This document shows, one piece after another, positions 12,732 through 23,197 of a stretch of DNA of 64,000 bases. The DNA comes from Datura wrightii (taxonomy: Eukaryota; Streptophyta; Magnoliopsida; Solanales; Solanaceae). The stretch lies in contig JASDFA010000010.1 in assembly GCA_035772735.1 (NCBI GenBank), positions 123,266,501-123,330,500 of the forward strand, read 5' to 3'. The number at the start of each line of letters is the position of its first letter. Within the stretch, counting starts at the first letter, position 1. Under the pieces are notes generated by a model. It saw nothing but the letters and a program-made list of their open reading frames with translations. It ran no database searches and had not been told where the DNA came from. A program made the position numbers and the translations under genes.

Positions 12732-14245
12732 TGTTGTGACTACGCCCAGGCGCACACGCAAGTGTACATGGTCTTACAAGTAATATAGTGGCCCTTTTTA
12801 AGAGCCGGATGTCGAACCGACAGGGACTGGACCAATTCAGCTAATTATCAAGTTCAAGTGTGATGTTAACTTTCACAAGTGTTGATTATAAAAGTTTTTG
12901 ATAAATTCTATTTAAATCTAGGGGTGGTCACAGAAATACTCTGAAACAATAAAAGAAGCAACTAGAGCCAAGGCCGGATAATCATGCAACGCTACCCTTT
13001 GTAATGGTTCAAGTATGAAATTATCAATTGCTATCTCACATAGTTGAATATACGATGTTTATGGTCTCTCAAGCCTCTAAACACGACAAACTATCCTCAC
13101 AACTACATCGTTGAGCGGGGATGTGACATTCTAGTTCGTGGGCAATTCAACTACATGGATGTGGTTTACGGGGTTTATGCTCTTGATTATGGACTTTCGT
13201 ACCTCTAATCATTTAACTCAGCTTAGCTTCACAACTACTTCTACGAGTGGTGGAGTGACAATTCTAAGCCGGTGTCTCGCTATCATCTCGTTTTATCAAC
13301 CAAGAAAGGCAAATTAGGTATAATTTCTATCCTAACTGTGAATCATATCGAAAGATAAGAACTTGCTCCCTACATTCTCTTGTTCTTGCCTAGGGTTTCT
13401 CCTTCGAGCTTTTGCCTAAGCTTAACGCCTTTGTTTTCATGGTGATCAAGCATAAAAACATCCATAATGTAGAATGTAAGACAAAACAACAATTAACAAC
13501 TCAAACCAAAAAAAATTCATGCAATTACAATCATATCACGTAGCCTCCACCCTAGAGGAAGGGTTTTAGCCACTCATGTTCGTACAAATACTCAAAAACA
13601 TAATTAAAGTGATGTACTTACAAGAATAGATAAAAGAGAAAGTAAATTTGGTGAACCCTAGGTGAGTTCTTCACTTCTCCCTTCGCTCCTTTACGGTTTT
13701 CAGAAAATATTTCGTGACAAAAATGATTTTAGAAGCTAAGGGTCCTATTTATAGTAAATAGGGAATGTACAATTTTTGCCCGTCATGGACTGGCTCCGTG
13801 GCACAGAGGTGGTCGCGCTAATTTACCTCCGTGACACGGAGGTATCACGACAGCATTCTGGAATTTGCATAAAAATTGAGCTTCGGCAGTATCTTGCCAC
13901 GATGGCAGCGTGGCACGCTCCTTGTGCAACGCGTTTGCAACCGTGACACCCCCCTATCGCGCAGTTGTGCCTGGCGTGGCACGGTGCTGTCAAGCAGGTG
14001 GCCTGTTTTGCATATTTTCTTCGCCCACTTTTGCGTTTTGCTTCCGATTCCATTCCTCCACTTCACCCATCATAAGTTAGTTCCTCAAATGCATTTTTAA
14101 CCTACAAAAACAAGGACTAATCATGTTGGTTAGTACATATCCAAATTTACATAACATCACATGAGAATGTAAGTGCATAAATAGACAAACAAGACTAAAC
14201 TAAGTTATAAAATAGCATTTGGGCACGCAATTATGCCCAAGATCA
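12732..14245 (-). repeat. 3' LTR of element A
   Basis: On the minus strand it starts TGATCTTGGGCA at 14245 and ends GTCACAACA at 12732. A TATAAATA box lies at 13753-13746. Upstream of it (13790-13990) are CCTCCGTGACACGGAGG-type palindromes. It pairs with 17270-18782. Confidence 0.9.
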
Positions 14246-14258
14246 CCACCACACACTT
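14246..14258 (-). other. terminal polypurine tract of A
   Basis: The minus-strand AAGTGTGTGGTGG abuts the LTR start. Compared with other copies (AAGTGTGGGGTAG) it has two changes but keeps the purine-rich character. Confidence 0.75.
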
Positions 14259-16114
14259 AAATCCTTGTTCGTCCTCGAAAAAACCTTTTACATCTCATGC
14301 ACATGAAGACTCCCGCATAGCTAATTTAGCAAGACAATTCAAGCTACGACTATAATGACTATTTAAGATAGCATGTTTAAAATAGAGCATGCAAGATTTA
14401 ACCATTAAAATCAAATTTAACTATGTTAAGACTTCCTAACCTCAAGAATCGACTCTCAATCTTAGCAAACTCATGCAAATCAACCGATCAAGAAATCCGA
14501 CATGAATTTTTATCTTTCATTAAACATGTTCCCTCACAACACAAGAGAGTTACCCATTTTTACTCACAAAATTTCAAATCACACCATGTATGGGTATATA
14601 AATGGAAATTAAGCTCGCTCTCACAAAGAATTTACATGCATCATGTAGTGACTCATAAGCTTGCCTTTAGTGTATTACTCCACTAATTTAAGGATGTGTG
14701 AGCGTAAGATCAAGTAGGACTTATTGGGTTGTAATGTAAGCTAAGGGACGGGTAGGTACTATTATGGATAATAACAGTGGCTATCTTTCCCAAGCGCTTC
14801 TAATACATCGCACCTTCATTATGGACGTCTCTTCTCTTACTTCACCCTTGTTCTTTTCACTCTTGAATTTCCTCTTCTTGTTCCTAATTCTTTAATCACA
14901 CTTAGCTTATTAGTAAGGAGTACTTAAGAAACTTTTTCATTCATTTAGTTTCTTACTCCCTAACCCAAGCATTTTCAAACAAGTGCACCTTTGACCTTTC
15001 TCAACTTCAACAACTGTTATTTTTCCTTCTTTTTCCCGATTCTCACTCCTTTACTCTTTTGGATTTTTCACTTAAGCGCTTAGGAGTTTAGGATCAAATT
15101 TAAGGCTAATGAAATAAATGATTAAGCTTATGTTGCAGCTATTAAAGAATAGGCTTAAGGCTCAATGGGGCTAACTAGGATTCAATATTCAAGGTAGGTA
15201 AGGCAAGGGTTAGAAATTTGGCTCATTCAAAGAAATGCCTAAATCATCTCCTACACTCTACATCCTTTATTTCATTTTGTATACACACTAGACAAGTTCT
15301 AGACACTACACAATAGCATGGAATATTCAAAAACCTTACACTCACAGCACATGCTCAATTCAAGACACATTCAGCAGACTCTTAACTCAGCTAATCACAT
15401 AAATTTAGAATTAAGCTTAGAATCACATCGAGTCACATTCACAAGCTTAGGTGTCTCACACAAAGTTATACACTTCTTACATGCTTCAACACTAACCACA
15501 CTTGCATCTTACAATCATGTATAACACACAGCAATAACATCAAATAATTCAATTAGCTACGGGTTCAAAACCAAAACCTATTGACTAATTTTCCCTCAAG
15601 ACGGTCGTCATCCATCCATCGTTGGAAATGGTCTCTAACTATGACTAAGAACACTATATACAGATAAAGAAATCTTTTATTCTTCGGTTCAAAGACCCCC
15701 GTCGGAAAAGAACCGAAAAGAAAAACCAACTGGTGGTGAAGTCATGCTCAACTCAAAATTTTTTTCCAATATGTATCAAGCACTACATTAACCAAAATCT
15801 TTAAGCACAAAATTTTTGAAATTTCCCTCACCCTACACTTGAATCATGCTATGTCCCCAAAGCATCTAATTAAATTCAACAAGGGTGAGAAATACTCCCT
15901 GAGGCCTGTAGGCCTAGCTAACAACATGTTTTTCTTCATTTGAGCAAGCGGGTATTCGACCCCACACTTTCCCTCTTTCATGCTTCTTGGCTTCCTCCTC
16001 CAAGGGTACTCAGATTTCCCCTCCATCTGTGCTTAATTCTCAGCCAAAAACAACAACAAGATGAAAATAAATAAAATCTACATAAATAAAAATAAAAATT
16101 GTACCTGTGGTAAC
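14259..16114 (-). other. 3' untranslated region of A
   Basis: No gene is visible. It is homologous to the B and D 3' regions. It has an exact internal polypurine motif at 15959-15969 and a one-mismatch copy at 15830-15840. The GATGGATGGATGACGACC block lies at about 15575-15625 on the minus strand. Confidence 0.7.
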
Positions 16115-16162
16115 CTTGGGTTGCCTCCCAAGTAGCGCCTTATTTTACGTCGCAGCACGACG
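16115..16162 (-). ncRNA. tandem hairpin element of A (HP1 and HP2)
   Basis: HP1 (16162-16148, minus) is CGTCG TGCTG CGACG, a perfect 5-bp stem. HP2 (16132-16115) is CTTGGGAGGCAACCCAAG, a perfect 6-bp stem with loop AGGCAA. HP1 begins nine bases after the TGA stop of A's ORF. That placement matches element G even though the upstream ORFs are unrelated. Confidence 0.78.
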
Positions 16163-16171
16163 CATCAAGTT

Positions 16172-17119
16172 TCACCACTTTTTCCTCCACCTTGAGGATA
16201 TGAATCTCACACCTAATTTCTTCTCCAGTTTCCTCTTATGCTCCAGGGGTGGTGGTGAAAAAATGAAAGGACCAAGCAGTAGATGTCGCCTATGGCACTT
16301 ATTGGCCCTTACGTAAGTGAAGTCATTTTGTCTCTCAGAATCAGCAAATTTCAGAATATACGGGGCTTGTTCCCTCTCTAGACCTTTCTCTACAGGCTTG
16401 GAAGACTCTATTTCTAGGTTGTCAACCAAACTTAATGTCGATAAATGCTTCGAGTGGGGTACAATACACCTCAAAGCTGAAACTGCATTGTGTTTGACCT
16501 CCTTACTTGTGTACACCTTCTCCACATCAACATCTAACTCCACATGAATGTCAAATGGTTGGAACTCTATCTCTCCTTTCATGAATGGATTGGCCATATG
16601 TGTGAGACCATCACGAGGACTCTCAGGAGCTTCTAATTGTTGAGCTTCTTCCAAGAACTCACCTTTTTATTCTCCTTGTAGTCCCTCCTGAGTATTGCAT
16701 AAGACTGTCACTTGAAAATCAAAGCAAGCTTCAGCCTCAGCCATTATCTCCATGAACTTGGCGCTTATCATTTCTAAGGCCTCTCTATTTTCCTCGGTCT
16801 GAGCTCCCAATACTTCCATCTGCTCCCTCATTGCTTCTGTCTGCTCCAGGACCTGTTTTAACATGTTTTCTATCTGCGTTTGGTGTTCCAAGTCCTTCTT
16901 TTCATCATTCCTGTACTCATCAAAAACAACAGAAGGATCATAGTAGGGGCTTGGGGAAGGGAAATATGCATGTGGACAACCATCCCAATGGCCATCTTGA
17001 CCACCACATAGACTGCAAGTGTAACAGTGTTTCCACAAGTGGAGTCCTCCACAATTCAGACAGGACTCGCCAAAATATGAGTATCCACCATTCAACCCAT
17101 TTTTGTTCCATGATGTCAT
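16172..17119 (-). pseudogene. A ORF: double zinc-knuckle and coiled-coil protein, one in-frame stop
   Basis: This is a 316-codon frame read 17119 to 16172 with a single internal TAA at 16669-16667; the same frame runs on for 160 more residues. Residues 20-32 form C-x2-C-x3-H-x4-C and residues 35-48 form C-x2-C-x5-H-x3-C, each with a CGG core like plant gag knuckles. Residues 72-140 are rich in Glu, Gln, Met and Leu and look coiled-coil (IENMLKQVLEQTEAMREQME). The C-terminal half, ending in a basic RKLEKKLGVRF...RWRKKW tail, is not recognisable. There is no capsid core and no protease motif. It occupies the gag position, after the PBS and before the hairpins. It may be an RNA-binding accessory or reduced gag; function unknown. 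Confidence 0.65.
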
Positions 17120-17245
17120 GTCAAGAAGGGTATTAGACTAAAAATAAAAATAAAATAAATCTAAAACTAATAAAGAAAATTTTTTCAACACTTACGGAAA
17201 TTTAAAAATCACACAAAAACAGAAAAATTTACTAAACTTCGCCAA

Positions 17246-17263
17246 TCCCCGGCAATGGCGCCA
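17246..17263 (-). other. primer binding site of A (tRNA-Asp-like)
   Basis: The minus-strand TGGCGCCATTGCCGGGGA lies a few bases inside the 5' LTR. It resembles the complement of a plant tRNA-Asp 3' end, the primer type I associate with Athila elements. Confidence 0.82.
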
Positions 17264-17269
17264 AAAACT

Positions 17270-18782
17270 TGTTGTGACTGCGCCCAAGCGCACACGCAAG
17301 CATACGTGGTCTTACAAGTAATACAGTGGCCCTTTTTAAGAGCCGGATGTCGAACCCTTAGAGACTGGACCAATTCAGCTAATTATCAAGTTCAAGTGTG
17401 ATATTAACTTTCACAAGTGTTGATTATAAAAGTTTTCGATAAATTCTATTTAAATCTAGGGGTGGTAATAGAAATACTCTGAAACAATATAAGAAGCAAC
17501 TAGAGCCAAGGCCGGATAATCATGCAATGCTACCCTTTGTAATGGTTCAAGTATGAAATTATCAATTGCTGTCTCACATAGTTGAAAATGCGATGTTCAT
17601 GGTCTCTCGAGCCTCTAAACACGACAAACTAGCCTCACAACTACATCATTGAGCGGGGATGTGACATTCTAGTTCGTGGGCAATTCAACTACATGGATGT
17701 GGTTTACTGGGTTTATGCTCTTGATTATGGACTTTCGTACCTCTAATCATTTAACTCATCTTAGCTTCACAACTACTTCTATGAGTGGTGGTTTGAAAAT
17801 TCTAAGCCAGTGTCTCGCTATCATCCCGTTTTATCAACCAAGCAAGGCAAATTAGGTATAATTTCTATCCTAACTGTGAATCATATCGAAAGATAAGAAC
17901 TTGCTCCCTACATTCTCTTGTTCTTGCCAAGGGTTGCTCTTTCGAGCATTTGGCTAAGCTTAACGCTTTTGTTTTCATGGTGATCAAGCATAAAAACAAC
18001 CACAATGTAGAATGTAACAACAAACAACAATTAACAACTCAAACCAAAACAAATTGATGCAATTACAATCATATCACGTAGCCTCCACCCTAGAGGAAGG
18101 GTTTTAGCCACTCATGTTCGTACAAATACTCAAAAACATAATTAAAGTGATGTACTTACAATATTAGATAAAAGAGAAGGTAAATTTGGTGAACCCTAGG
18201 TGAGTTCTTCACTTCTCCCTTCGCTCCTTTACGGTTTTCAGAAAATATTTCGTGAAAAAATGATTTTAGAAGCTAAGGGTCCTATTTATAGTAAATAGCG
18301 AATGTACAATTTTTGCCCGTCATGGACTGGCTCCGTGGCAAGGAGGTGGTCGCGCTAATTTACCTCTGTGACACGGAGGTATCACGGCAATATTTTGGAA
18401 TTTGCATAAAAATTGAGCTTCGGTAGCATCTTGCCGCGATGGCAGCGTGGCACGCTGCTTGTGCAGCGCGTTTGCAACCATGACACGGCCCCTGTCGCGC
18501 AGCTGTGCCTGGCGTGGCACGGTGCTATCGTGCAGGTGGCCTATTTTGCATGTTTTCTTCCCGACTTTTGCTTTTTGCTTTCGATTCCATTCCTCCACTT
18601 CACCCATCATAAATTAGTTCCTCAAATCCATTTTTAGCCTACAAAAACAAGCACTAATCATGTTGGTTAGTACATATCCAAATTTACATAAAATCACATG
18701 AGAATGTAAGTGCATAAATAGGCAAACAAGACTAAACTAAGTTATAAAATAGCACTTGGGCACGCAATTATGCCGAAGATCA
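17270..18782 (-). repeat. 5' LTR of element A
   Basis: On the minus strand it starts TGATCTTCGGCA at 18782 and ends GTCACAACA at 17270, followed by AAG and the primer site. TATAAATA is at 18290-18283, with CG-rich palindromes upstream. It is close in length and sequence to 12732-14245. Confidence 0.9.
18283..18290 (-). promoter_or_regulatory. TATA box of the element A 5' LTR
   Basis: The minus-strand TATAAATA sits immediately downstream of the CG-rich palindrome block. The same order is seen in B (20435-20428), D (23787-23794), G (42945-42952) and H (60543-60536). This supports a U3 promoter assignment. Confidence 0.65.
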
Positions 18783-19288
18783 TAATCAGATGAGGAACTT
18801 CTTTGGTAAGTCATCCCAAGAAGTAATGTGATTAGGTGGCTCAGCCTTCAACCACCTCTTTGCCTCTCCTAACAATGAAAATGGGAAGAGTGTGAGTCGA
18901 ACATAATCAGTTGACACTTTGGTGGGGACAAAGGTGTCACTGATCTCCAAGAAGTTCTGTAAGTGCTATTGTGGTCCTCATGAGTCATCCCAGTGAACTG
19001 GCCACTCGAATGTAACAGCTGTACCATGTTCTATCTAAGTTCAAAGTTCCCTCTGGGCTCCGATTTGCGGATACTGGAGGTCACATTCATTGCTAGTGGG
19101 ATTGCCACTTCCCGAACTGGTCGGGCTGCCATTTGATCACGTAACAACTCTACTTTCCCAACTGGTGGATGTTGTTGCAATTGCTCTTGCAATCTTTTCA
19201 ACTTTCGCTCTAGAGCTTCCCTACTCAGCAAATGTAATTGGCATTTAGGTTCCAACAATGGTTCCACCAACTCTCTCTTCCTTGCCAA
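18783..19288 (-). pseudogene. N-terminal half of element B gag
   Basis: The frame begins near MARKRELVEPLLEPK at 19288 and has a Leu/Gln-rich helical start (EALERKLKRLQEQLQQ). It then shows the conserved EVAIPLA, NMVQLLHSSGQF and FSLLGEAKRWLKAEPPN segments of plant retrotransposon gag. A stop follows FELR, a one-base loss occurs near the HED segment, and a stop lies just before the junction with A. It joins to 12731 after removal of A. Confidence 0.83.
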
Positions 19289-19397
19289 CTCTTCAAGGAA
19301 AACCTGTCACCTACAATATAGCAAACTAAGACCAAGTTTCTCAACACTTAAGGAAATTCCAAATCACACAAAAATAGAAAAATTCACTAAACTTCGC

Positions 19398-19416
19398 CAG
19401 TCCCCCGCAAAGGTGA
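19398..19416 (-). other. decayed primer binding site of B
   Basis: The minus-strand TCACCTTTGCGGGGGACT lies at the position where A and G carry TGGCGCC...GGGGA. Several bases have changed but the spacing to the LTR is kept. Confidence 0.6.
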
Positions 19417-19422
19417 AAAAAT

Positions 19423-20990
19423 TGATTTCACTCTAGTGCACTCGCAAGCGTACTCGGTCGTACAAGTAATACAGTGTCCCTTTTTAAGAGCTGGATGTCA
19501 AACCTAAAGGGACTGGACTAATTCAGCGAATTATCAAGTTCAAGTGTAAAATTAACCTCCACAAGTGTTAATTATAGGAATTTTCGGTAAATTCTAATTA
19601 TGTCTAGGGGTGATCACAAAATAATTGAGAAACAATATATGAAGCACCTAGAGTTAAGGCCTAATAATCATGCAATGCTACAATTCTCAATGGTTCGAGT
19701 ATAAAAACTTCAATTGTTGTCTTAGATAATTAAAATGATATGTTCATGGTCTTTCAAGCCTCTAAACACGACAAACTAGTCTCACACCTACATCGTTGAG
19801 TGGGGATGTGACGTCCTAATTCATGAGCAATTTAAATACATGGATGTGGTTTACGGAGTTTGCACCCTTGATTATGGACTTTCGTACCTCTAATCATTTA
19901 ACCAGACTTAGTTTCACAACTACTTCTATGAGTGGTGATGTAATAATTCTAAGTCGATGTCTTGCTCATCCCGTTTTAATAATCAAGCAAGGCAAATTAG
20001 GTATAGTTTCTATCTTAACCGCGAATCCTATCGTAAAGGTAAGAACTTGCTCCCTACATCCTCATGTCCTAGCCTAGGGTTACCCTTTCGAGCTTTTACC
20101 TAAGGTTAACACATTTTTTTTCATGGTGATCAAGCATAAAAACAACAATAATAAAGAATGTAATACAAAACAACAACTAAAATTCAAACCAATGAAGAAT
20201 TCATGCATTTACAATCATATTACATAGCCTCAACCCTAGAGGAAGGGTTTTATCCACTTATGTTCGTATAATTACTCAAAAACACAATTCAAGCAACATA
20301 CTTACAAGAATAATTAAAAGAGAATGAAATATAATCAACCCTAGGTAGAGTTCTTCCTTTCTCCCTTCGCTCCTTTACGGTTTCCCAAAGATATTTCGTG
20401 ATGAGTGATTTTTGGAGCTAAGGTTTTAATTTATACTAAGTGAAAATTTGCACTTTTTGGCTGGCCATGGACTGCCTCCGAGTCACAGAGCTGGTCATGC
20501 CAATTTGCCTCGGTGACACGGAGCAAAAAGCACCAACACTAGTTTGTATCTTCTCGGTAGGCCTTGTGCGAGGCACCTGCACGTCGCCTGGCATGGCATG
20601 CTACTGGTCACGCCTTGCACCTGCCGTGGCACATTGCCTATCGCGCAGGGCATGTCTTGGAATGCTCCTCGCGTACGCATCCTGGGTGTGGCATGGCGCT
20701 GGGCGCAACACATGCACAGCGTGGCACGCTGCCTAGCGCGACCAGCCTTCCCTTTGACATGCCATGTTGCCTTCAAGTGCTATTCTTTCCATGCTTCTCC
20801 CTTGTTCCTTGAACATCATTTTTAGCCTCATACTTGGCATAATACACCTACAAAATAAAGGTTTATCACATTGATCAATTTATGCACATAATTATTAAAA
20901 ATCACATGAGCATATACTTAATTAAATTTACAAGCTTGACTTAATTAAGTTATAAAATAGCACTTGGGCACGTAATTATGCCCAAGATCA
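19423..20990 (-). repeat. 5' LTR of element B
   Basis: On the minus strand it begins TGATCTTGGGCA at 20990 and ends AATCA at 19423. The tip inverted repeat (20963-20986) has perfect 8-bp arms. TATAAATT is at 20435-20428, and the CG-rich U3 block spans about 20460-20770. It pairs with 7284-8817. Confidence 0.88.
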
Positions 20991-20995
20991 TCCGC

Positions 20996-21340
20996 CGACC
21001 TAGTAGAGTTAGACATGACCAATTTTGATGTTATATTCGATATGGATTGGCTACATGTATATTATGCCTCAGTGAATTATAGAACCCATACAGTAGAGTT
21101 TCGATTTCTGGGTAAGCTAATTCTAGAATGGAAGGGTAGTTCAGTAGTTCCTGTAGGTCATTTTGTCTCCTGTATTAAGGCTAGAAAGATGATCTCTAAG
21201 GGTTATATGTACCATCTAGTTCAGTTTAGGGATTCTACATCTGACACCCTGACTCTCCAGTCAGTTCCTATTGTATGTGAGTACTCGGAGGTGTTTCCAA
21301 ATAATTTACCAGGAGTCCTCCTGGGTGGAAAATTGACTTT
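20996..21340 (+). pseudogene. C-terminal protease and linker of element C
   Basis: The reading resumes after B with ADLVELDMTNFDVIFDMDWL and an EFRFLG...LEWKGSS segment, which is the distal protease/linker of chromovirus pol (E has the same run at 40280-40540). It then reads VCEYSEVFPNNLPGV, the lead-in to RT. A frame change occurs around 21330. Confidence 0.85.
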
Positions 21341-21379
21341 GGTATTGACCTTCTTCCCGATATACAACCTATATATATT

Positions 21380-22560
21380 CCTCCTTATAGAATGGCTCTG
21401 GCCGAGATAAGGGAGCTGAAGGAGCAGTTGAAAGACCTCTTAGATAATGGGTTCATCAGGCCTAGAAAATCCCCATGGAGTGCCCTAGTTCTATTTGTAT
21501 GAAAGAAGGACGGTTCTCTTCGAATGTGCATTGACTATCGACAGTGGAACAAAGTCATGATCAATAATAAGTACCCTTTTCCTAGGAGATTTGACCAACT
21601 TTAGGGTGCCAGGTGCTTTTCCAAGATCGACCTCAGATCTGGTTATCATCAGCTTAGAATTAGGGAGAATGACATTCCGAAGATATCCTTTTGGACTCGG
21701 AATGGTCACTATGAGTTTGTCATTATGTCTTTTGGACTAACAAATGCCCCTACATCTTTCATGGATTTGATTAACACGGTATTCAAGTAGTATTTAGATA
21801 AGTTCATCATTGTCTTCATTGATGACATTCTTATATACTCTCGGAGCGAGGAGGAGTATGCCGCTCAATTGAGGGTGGTTTTGCAAACCCTCAAGGACCA
21901 TTAGTTATTTGCTAAGTTTAGAAAGTGTGAGTTTTGGATGGACTCAATTGCATTTTTGGGTCATGTGGTGTCTAGTGAGGGCATTCAAGTAGATTCTTAA
22001 AAGATAGAGGCGGTAAAGAATTGGTCTAGACCAGTTACTCCTACGGATATCAGGAGCTTTTTGGGTTTAATTGGCTACTATCGGAGATTTGTAGAGGGCT
22101 TTTCATATATTGTGGCACCATTGACTAAGTTAACTCAGAAGGAGGCCAAGTTTCAGTAGTCTGATGCTTGTGAGAAGAGCTTTCAGGAGTTGAAGATTCA
22201 ACTCACTTCAGCCCCAATTTTGACTTTTCCCGAGGGTACCGATCGGTTTGTAGTGTATTGTGATGCTTGAAGGATCAGCCTTGGATGTGTGTTAATGCAG
22301 CATGGTATGGTGGTTGCATATGCTTCTAGACAACTTAAGACGCATGAGAAGAATTACCCGACTCATGACCTTGAGTTGGCGGCGGTGGTTTTTTGCCTTG
22401 AAGATTTGGAGGCATTACTTGTATAGGGTGCATGTGGACATGTTTCACGGATCATGAGTATTCAATATGTGTTCACTCAAAAGGACTTGAACTTGCGACA
22501 AAGGAGATGGCTAGAACTTCTCAAAGATTATGATATGAGTGTCCTTTACTATCCAGCAAG
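21380..22560 (+). pseudogene. reverse transcriptase and RNase H of element C
   Basis: Motifs run in order: [60 protein letters not shown], then the catalytic [11 protein letters not shown] near 21815-21845. The connection segment [10 protein letters not shown] and RNase H ([25 protein letters not shown]) follow. The IDD catalytic pair is still readable. Stops are frequent, most being TAG or TGA where E has CAG or CGA. Frameshifts occur near 22390 and 22440. The enzyme is dead. Confidence 0.9.
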
Positions 22561-22569
22561 GCCAATGTA

Positions 22570-23197
22570 GTGGCGGATTCCCTTAGTAGATTATCCATGG
22601 ATAGTGTGTCACATGTTGAGAATGGAAGAAAGAAGTTGTTGAAGGATGTTCATCGGCTTGCATGGTTAGAAGATCGCCTTTTGAACTCGAAGATGGTGGT
22701 GTGGTTGTTTAGAATGGGTCCGAATCTTCATTGGTAACTGAGGCCAAGGCTAGGTAAGATGAGGATCCTATTTTGGTGAAGTTGAAGGAAGTAATCCGAA
22801 ATCAAAAAGTGGAGTTCTTCTCCCAAGGAGGAGATGGTGTGCTTCGATATCAGGGTCATTTATGTGTTTCTTTTTGTTGGTGATTTGAGAGAGTGGATGT
22901 TGCTTGAGGATCATGGTTCTTGCTACTCCATCAATCCAGGTGCCACCAAGATGTACCATGATCTATGGAAAGTCTATTGGTGGAGTGGTATGAAGAGGGA
23001 TATAGTCGAGTTTGTGGCTAAGTATCTGAATTGCCAACAGGTAAAGGTTGAGCATCAGAGACCTGGGGATGTACTTCAGGATATTAGTATCCCCACTTGG
23101 AAGTGCGAAGAGATCAACATGGACTTCATTATAAGGTTTCCTCGTACTTATTGATAGTATGACTCTATATGGGTGATTGTGGATAGGTTGACCAAAG
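22570..23197 (+). pseudogene. RNase H tail and integrase zinc-binding region of element C
   Basis: It reads KANVVADSLSRLSM, GDGVLRYQGHLC and, in another frame, GATKMYHDLWKVYWW...VAKYLNCQQVKVEHQ, the HHCC region. The first Cys of the usual CPNC is Tyr here. It ends INMDFI...YDSIWVIVDRLTK at the D insertion. The run contains at least two frameshifts. Confidence 0.85.

Larger units (their letters stand above)
12732..18782 (-). mobile_element. element A: 6.05-kb non-autonomous LTR element inside B gag
   Basis: Near-equal LTRs (1514 and 1513 bp) flank a 3.0-kb interior with a PBS, one main ORF, the tandem hairpins and a polypurine tract. Flanks are GAATC (12727-12731) and TAATC (18783-18787), a 5-bp target duplication with one change. 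B's gag is cut exactly between KFLI-R and FFPSG. The LTR copies look far more alike than those of D or E, so A is among the youngest insertions. It has no protease, RT or integrase. Confidence 0.9.
7284..20990 (-). mobile_element. element B: Athila-like gag-protease element inserted in C
   Basis: Two LTRs (7284-8817 and 19423-20990) flank a gag-protease region on the minus strand. Flanking 5-mers are TCTGT (7279-7283) and TCCGC (20991-20995), a target duplication with two C/T differences. C's coding sequence is continuous across them. Removing nested element A leaves about 7.7 kb. No RT, RNase H or integrase is visible, so B would be non-autonomous. Confidence 0.86.

Noticed and set aside
16163..16175. 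Stop-codon readthrough signal (stop plus downstream hairpin)
   Set aside because: Readthrough would meet another stop within a few codons in both A and G and no coding follows, so a stability or packaging role is more plausible.
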